Source of the DNA: Thalassotalea loyana
GTDB taxonomy: Bacteria > Pseudomonadota > Gammaproteobacteria > Enterobacterales > Alteromonadaceae
Length of the DNA stretch: 64,000 nucleotides
Assembly (NCBI RefSeq): GCF_030161435.1
Contig: NZ_BSSV01000005.1
Coordinates: 62,001 to 126,000, forward strand
Direction of reading: 5' to 3'
Shown here: in pieces, positions 59,359 to 64,000 of the stretch
Layout of the letters: each line of letters opens with the position of its first letter
Position numbering within the stretch: position 1 is the first letter of the stretch
The notes under the pieces: model-generated
The model's input: the letters and a program-made list of their open reading frames with translations, nothing else
Database searches by the model: none
What the model was told of the DNA's origin: nothing
Translations under genes and position numbers: made by a program

Positions 59359-60045
59359 CTACATTTTTGGATCAAACATTGCCTTTAGTTCATTAGCGAA
59401 GCTTACAAACTTCTCTTTAATCGTACGACGAATTTTAATTTCAACGGAGCCTAACCACATATTGCCTTTTAGCACGATCGTTGGCGATTGACGATTTGAA
59501 ATCGATGGCGCTTTGTTTTCAATACTTCCCATGAAACAAAATGCTTCACAAACGACATTCACACCTTCAGGTATATAGATGATACTCGAACCAAGCACAC
59601 AATCGAGGTTGACGATAACGTTTTGATGCGTAAATTCAGCATCAGAGAAATCTAAAACCGAAGAGCCTAGAATATTCATACTGTTGATTTCACTTGGAAC
59701 TTGCCATCTACCACTACGCTCGTTATGGCTGAGGATGGTTTTCAGTTTTAGCTTTTCTGCACTTGAGTTATGAGCATAATTTACGCTGAAACTAGCATCT
59801 TTTTGTTGCTTGAATGACGAATCGGCTTGCATCGGTAAATCTTTGGCTAAATCGACAATATCTTGGTGAACTTCACTTGCCATTGCCTGATCGAGTCTGC
59901 GCTCGAAGGCTTCGGCTGATATTACGCCACGGCTATAATTATATATAAGCTTATCAATTACTTCTTCGCGAACTTGCTCTAATGGTCTATCTTCTAATTT
60001 AACGTCCGTCATGTTCATCATTCCTGTTGTCTTTGTGTTTTCCAT
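59359..60045 (-). CDS. DUF1707/LiaF-like cell-envelope protein
   Basis: The 228-residue protein has an N-terminal DUF1707-like helix region (LEQVREEVIDKLIYNYSRGVISAEAFERRLDQAM in shorter pieces) and a C-terminal beta-helix-like LiaF domain: SMNILGSSVLDFSDAEF, VNLDCVLGSSIIYIPEGVNV, NMWLGSVEIKIRR. In Gram-positive bacteria the latter senses envelope stress; here its role is unknown. An internal ATG at 60012 (with AGGA upstream) could be the true start. No membrane segment is seen. Confidence 0.8.
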   Translation of the reverse strand: MENTKTTGMMNMTDVKLEDRPLEQVREEVIDKLIYNYSRGVISAEAFERRLDQAMASEVHQDIVDLAKDLPMQADSSFKQQKDASFSVNYAHNSSAEKLKLKTILSHNERSGRWQVPSEINSMNILGSSVLDFSDAEFTHQNVIVNLDCVLGSSIIYIPEGVNVVCEAFCFMGSIENKAPSISNRQSPTIVLKGNMWLGSVEIKIRRTIKEKFVSFANELKAMFDPKM

Positions 60046-60201
60046 TCATTGTTTTAATGTGATTAACAATGATTAAGTTAGAACTTGTTAAAGCAATTTA
60101 CAAACCAAAATATAAATTCCTTTTAATTCAATGATTTAATTTTCGGTGTTATGAAGGTTTAGGTGTTTATGTTAAGAATTGGTTATTTTTACACATATAA
60201 A

Positions 60202-61110
60202 TTAGTTAATTTCGCCATATTTTTTGTTCACGTCAATCAGCGTACTTTGCTCAATAAATCGTTTGATCAATGAATTATCTTCATCTGTTGCACGTATCGC
60301 GATAAAAGTAGATTTATGGATGCCTTCTTTACCAATTTTAACGGCAACTAAGTCCTGACAGTTTTCCTGTGCAACAAGCCAATCAGGCAGCACAGCCACA
60401 CCTCTATGATGCTTAACCATTTGCAGAATCATTTCGGTATTTTCTAGGGTTTTGTGCTGTTTTACACCGATACTTGCTGGGGTTAAGAATTGATTAAAAA
60501 TATCAAGTCGACTCCGCTCTATCGGATAGGTAAACAGTGTTTTATCAGTCAGATCAAGGGGCTCTATAAATGGCTTACTTGCCAGTATGTCTGTTTTGTT
60601 GACAACCAACACTTGCTCATAATCAAATACCTTGTTCAATATGAGGTTGCTTTGGTACAAAGGATCAGGTGTGATTAATAAATCAATCTCGTAATTTAGC
60701 AAGGCGCCAATACCACCGAATTGAAACTCATTTTTAAGATCGACATCAACGTCTGGGTTTTCTTTTAAGAAAGGAGCGGCAACTTGCAATAGCCATGAGA
60801 AACACGGGTAACATTCAATCCCTATTTTTATATTTCCACCGACACCTTTTACCATAGCTTGCAATTGTTGTTCGAGATTTTCAAACTGTGGCAGAATTTT
60901 TTGAGCGCTTTTTAAGAGCCTTTGACCTTCAAGCGTTAATACTAATGTTCGCCCACGTTTATGCCATATTTTTGCCCCAATACTTTGCTCTAATTTTTTC
61001 ATCGAATGGCTGAGCGCGGATTGACTGACAAAAAGATGCTTAGCCGCTTTAGTCACCGTGCCATATTGCTCAATTGCTTTTACCAGTTGTAGATGGTGTC
61101 GCTCTATCAT
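60202..61110 (-). CDS. LysR-family transcriptional regulator
   Basis: The 302-residue protein has the LysR winged helix (LQLVKAIEQYGTVTKAAKHL, SQSALSHSMKKLEQSIGAKIW) and an effector domain (about 90-290). The pattern is close to MetR (MetR-like KIGIECYPCFSWLL with a CYPCF motif), so control of methionine or one-carbon genes is possible. No target gene is adjacent. It is divergent from the phosphotransferase gene, 190 bases away. Confidence 0.85.
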   Translation of the reverse strand: MIERHHLQLVKAIEQYGTVTKAAKHLFVSQSALSHSMKKLEQSIGAKIWHKRGRTLVLTLEGQRLLKSAQKILPQFENLEQQLQAMVKGVGGNIKIGIECYPCFSWLLQVAAPFLKENPDVDVDLKNEFQFGGIGALLNYEIDLLITPDPLYQSNLILNKVFDYEQVLVVNKTDILASKPFIEPLDLTDKTLFTYPIERSRLDIFNQFLTPASIGVKQHKTLENTEMILQMVKHHRGVAVLPDWLVAQENCQDLVAVKIGKEGIHKSTFIAIRATDEDNSLIKRFIEQSTLIDVNKKYGEIN

Positions 61111-61300
61111 GTTTAACCTGTTTCGGGGCAGTTAGTCGTATATTTTTATGGATTAGCACAGCATACAACAGGTTAAACGAATAAATCAATATAGCCGTCT
61201 ATACGTCTATTTTGGGTTGAGGGATATATTGAAGATACTTCTTAGCGCTGCCGACTCTGTTATGATGTAGGTTTCTTGTTTACCCATTCATAGTGGCTTT

Positions 61301-62281
61301 ATGGATCACGCACAAATACTTCATCAGCTTTGCGAACTACTCGACGACGATTCATTGAGTTTTCAAGAGTCTATTCAATCTTTATGGAGTGGATATGGTC
61401 AAATTCTTCGGGTATTAAGTCGAGACAAAAATACATCATATGTGATTAAGGTTGTTGCTCCTCCTACTGAAGTAAACCACCCGAGAGGCTGGGCAAGCGA
61501 TGTTGGTCACCAGCGTAAATTAAAATCTTATCAAGTTGAGCGAGTTTTTTACCAACAAATTGCATCGACGTTGTCTGAACGAGCAAGAGTTCCTAAGTTA
61601 ATTGCTTTTTGTCAGGTTCAACAGCAAGTTTTTCTTGTGCTTGAAGATCTTGATACGTTGGACTTTGACGTGAGAATCGAAAAGCAGCAAGGACCTGCAT
61701 TGAATCTAGCGCTTAATTGGTTAGCAAACTTTCACGCACAAACTTGGCAAGTTAGCAATTCAGGCGTTTGGCCCACAGGAAGCTATTGGCATTTGTCGAC
61801 GCGTCAAGATGAATGGCTAAACATGCCTGAAAGCCGACTTAAACTGCAGGCGAAAAACATTGATCAATATCTGAGAAACGCGCGCTTTCAGCCATTGATT
61901 CATGGTGATGCAAAATTTGCTAACTTTTGCTTTCACAGCAATGGTAATGATTTAGCGGCGGTTGACTTTCAATATGTCGGCTATGGTAGCCCCGTTAAAG
62001 ATATTGCGTATTTAGTCGCAGGCTGTTTAACGGATGAGCAGCTGTTTAACCAGGATAAACAGATCATTGAACGTTATTTGGCGTATTTAGCCGAGGCGTT
62101 TGTGCTAAATAACGTCACGCTTGATTTTGAGGTGGTAGCGGAAGAAATAAGAGCGTTATATTGTTTCGGTTGGGCTGATTTTTACCGATTTTTAGTGGGT
62201 TGGAACCCTCAAAGTGCAAAAATCAGCCATTATATGCAAGTACAAACGGAGCACTGTTTAAACGTTTTAGAAAACAGTTAA
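61301..62281 (+). CDS. Phosphotransferase-family (choline/ecdysteroid-kinase-like) protein
   Basis: The 326-residue protein has an APH-fold kinase pattern: the catalytic loop [14 protein letters not shown] with HGD-x4-N (about residues 198-206) and the metal-binding [11 protein letters not shown] (about 218). An N-terminal lobe has YVIKVVAPP with the ATP-site Lys. The layout resembles the ecdysteroid-kinase-like/DUF1679 group; substrate unknown. Its stop overlaps the stop of the chemotaxis gene on the other strand (62278-62281). It is probably monocistronic. Confidence 0.85.
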   Translation: MDHAQILHQLCELLDDDSLSFQESIQSLWSGYGQILRVLSRDKNTSYVIKVVAPPTEVNHPRGWASDVGHQRKLKSYQVERVFYQQIASTLSERARVPKLIAFCQVQQQVFLVLEDLDTLDFDVRIEKQQGPALNLALNWLANFHAQTWQVSNSGVWPTGSYWHLSTRQDEWLNMPESRLKLQAKNIDQYLRNARFQPLIHGDAKFANFCFHSNGNDLAAVDFQYVGYGSPVKDIAYLVAGCLTDEQLFNQDKQIIERYLAYLAEAFVLNNVTLDFEVVAEEIRALYCFGWADFYRFLVGWNPQSAKISHYMQVQTEHCLNVLENS

Positions 62282-64000
62282 CTGGTTTGCTGTAATTTGG
62301 AAATACTGTCTTGAAGGTGAGTAACCACATTATCTAATTGAGCGGTTGATAGCTCTGTTTCTTGAGCCCCTTTTCTTGTGGTTTCACCGATATTGGCGAT
62401 ATCTTCAACTTGGTTAGAAACTTGCTCTGTAAATTGAGTCTGTTGCGTAGCAGACTGTGATATTTGCGCGTTTAATTCATTAATCTCGGTGATCACGCCA
62501 CTGATGGTCGTTAACGCCTGACCAACAACATTTACCTCCTTGATACTTGTATACATACGAGATTGGCTAAGCTCCATACTCTTTTGTGTATCCTGAGTTG
62601 CTTGCTGAAGTGTCGTAATAATGGAGTGAATTTGGTTTGTTTGAACTTGCGTGCGTTGAGCAAGGCTACGAACTTCGTCAGCTACAACGGAAAAGCCTCT
62701 GCCATGCTCTCCTGCTCGTGCAGCTTCAATCGCCGCATTTAATGCAAGTAAATTCGTTTGCTCGGCGATTTCGTCGATAGCTGTAGAAACTTGACCGATA
62801 TTTCGGCTATCTTCAATGAGTTTATTCAGTGCTTTTTGTGATTGATCCGACTCTTGTTGCATGTCGTTCATCACACCTTCTAATTGTTGGATCAATTGCT
62901 GGCTTTGTGCTGCTTGTTCATCTGCTTTTATTGCTGATTGCGAGGCGTGCTCTGCGTTTTCGTCAATATGCTTAGCAACGGATGTCATTGCTTCCATCGA
63001 CTGTGCTATCTGCTCTGTTTGGCTTTTCTGTTGCTCTACACCACTCAATGTTTCAACACTAACCTGTTTTAGCTGGCTAACAGAGGTGTTTAATGAGTTA
63101 ATGGTTTCGCTCATGTTATTTACCAATAACTCAAGACTGCTTGCCATCTGATTAGCGTCTTTGGCAATCTCTTGCATTTCATCGCGACCCTGAACTTTCA
63201 CACGAGAAGATAAATCTCCCTCCGCAACAGCGTGCAGTGTTTTTTGTAATTGAGTTAGGTTGTTAATAACAGATAAGTACATTCCCCAGAGGAGAAAAAT
63301 AGCAACAATAATAGCCAGGCTAGAAATACCTAGAACCAATGCTTTTTTATTTTTCTGTTCACTAATTCGCGCTTCCAGTGTCTCCAATAATACTGGTTGA
63401 GCTAAATAGAAAAATGCATGAATCTGATCGTTAAGTGCTTCGCTTTGTTGTTTAAGCGTATTACTCGATATTTCAATACTATCCGGGTTTAAAATCTTGT
63501 CATCAATGGTCGTTTTAAAGCGCGTTAATGAAGATTGTAACGCTTGCCATTGGTTGAGCAACTGCTCCGAGAATTGGTCGTTTGCACCAAAACTTACCTG
63601 GATACTCGCGTCGACATTGTCGATCAGTAATACCATTTTTTGATTTGCATTTGATAAACCAATGTAGGTATCTGGTGTAAAGCTACCGCTGTTAACAACT
63701 TGCTGGGCAGTAAGTAAGGTCATTAAAAACTGCTGGTGTACCTGCGGTAAGCTATGAACGAGTGTAGTGATCAGGTAACTTGAGTCAAGGTGCTGATCAA
63801 GCTCTAGGTTTTTGTCATTAGCAATACTTTGTGAGAGTTCAGAGAGTAATTCAAAAGGTGTTAGTGAGTTTTGTGTCGCGCCAAGGTTGTTGTACGTTGA
63901 TAAAATATCTTGACTACGCACCGAGGTAATTGCCGCTTTTATTGGCTCCTTAGCTAATTGTGATGTATGAGAGGTAGCCATTACCACTGCTTGGCTTGCT
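62278..64000 (-). CDS. Methyl-accepting chemotaxis protein (N-terminus cut by window end)
   Basis: The frame stays open to the end of the window (a GTG at 63987 is internal), so the N-terminus with the first membrane segment is outside. The visible 569 residues include a periplasmic sensor region, a transmembrane segment ([19 protein letters not shown]), a HAMP domain (about 235-290, [19 protein letters not shown]) and a long coiled-coil signalling domain with the conserved hairpin tip [41 protein letters not shown]. It would signal to CheA and control motility. The ligand is unknown. The stop overlaps that of the phosphotransferase gene. Confidence 0.95.
   Translation of the reverse strand, partial: ASQAVVMATSHTSQLAKEPIKAAITSVRSQDILSTYNNLGATQNSLTPFELLSELSQSIANDKNLELDQHLDSSYLITTLVHSLPQVHQQFLMTLLTAQQVVNSGSFTPDTYIGLSNANQKMVLLIDNVDASIQVSFGANDQFSEQLLNQWQALQSSLTRFKTTIDDKILNPDSIEISSNTLKQQSEALNDQIHAFFYLAQPVLLETLEARISEQKNKKALVLGISSLAIIVAIFLLWGMYLSVINNLTQLQKTLHAVAEGDLSSRVKVQGRDEMQEIAKDANQMASSLELLVNNMSETINSLNTSVSQLKQVSVETLSGVEQQKSQTEQIAQSMEAMTSVAKHIDENAEHASQSAIKADEQAAQSQQLIQQLEGVMNDMQQESDQSQKALNKLIEDSRNIGQVSTAIDEIAEQTNLLALNAAIEAARAGEHGRGFSVVADEVRSLAQRTQVQTNQIHSIITTLQQATQDTQKSMELSQSRMYTSIKEVNVVGQALTTISGVITEINELNAQISQSATQQTQFTEQVSNQVEDIANIGETTRKGAQETELSTAQLDNVVTHLQDSISKLQQTS

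Overview
The window looks like a chromosome segment of a marine gammaproteobacterium of the Alteromonadales type (Colwellia, Thalassotalea or Pseudoalteromonas-like). This is inferred from the AT-rich sequence, the large TonB-dependent receptors, a receptor paired with a TPR-sulfotransferase, a Na+/galactose symporter very like vSGLT of Vibrio, and a GlyGly-CTERM-like exported protein. No tRNA or rRNA gene was recognised.

Region 1 (1-6404) is the left part of a Tn7-family transposon: tnsB (cut by the window edge), tnsC, tnsD and tnsE. About 0.7 kb of non-coding DNA follows, then the transposon left end with three TnsB-type binding sites. That non-coding stretch holds two type I-F CRISPR repeat hairpins around one spacer-sized segment and a terminator. 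No cas gene is visible.

Region 2 (6416-26919) reads as one catabolic island: an exported GH63 alpha-glucosidase (interrupted by an amber codon), a TonB receptor, an NhaC-family transporter, an ALDH7-type aminoadipate-semialdehyde dehydrogenase, a fused hydroxylysine kinase-like/5-phosphohydroxylysine phospho-lyase-like protein, an exported GH2 beta-galactosidase, a DgoR/FadR-type regulator, galT, galK, a vSGLT-like galactose symporter and a mutarotase. Four near-identical 17-bp sites precede the GH63/receptor pair, the lacZ operon, the regulator and the gal operon. Together these suggest uptake and complete breakdown of glucosyl-galactosyl-hydroxylysine, the glycan unit of collagen. I rank this as the most interesting system in the window.

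Region 3 (26920-29981) has a Cys-rich repeat ORF with a damaged 5' end, a small RBS-preceded ORF and a complete IS1182-family element with a 4-bp target duplication. Region 4 (30486-38382) has a LysR regulator, an opine-dehydrogenase-family enzyme, a YfcC-type carrier, a second TonB receptor and a TPR-sulfotransferase, perhaps an opine or amino-acid-conjugate locus. Region 5 (38.4-42.4 kb) is accessory: a frameshifted binding-protein gene, an HNH nuclease fragment, a PD-(D/E)XK-like protein and an orphan MbcA/ParS-type antitoxin.

Region 6 (42.6-47.4 kb) is an envelope-type two-component system (PepSY protein, response regulator, kinase), a His-rich DUF3300 protein and a choice-of-anchor H protein. 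An 11-bp direct-repeat box lies in both control regions. Region 7 (47.6-64 kb) is ordinary chromosome: a TetR-controlled RND efflux operon, a peroxiredoxin, a TPR-GGDEF protein, LysR and TetR regulators, an exported RidA, DUF1697, a DUF1707/LiaF-like protein, a phosphotransferase and a chemotaxis receptor cut by the window end.
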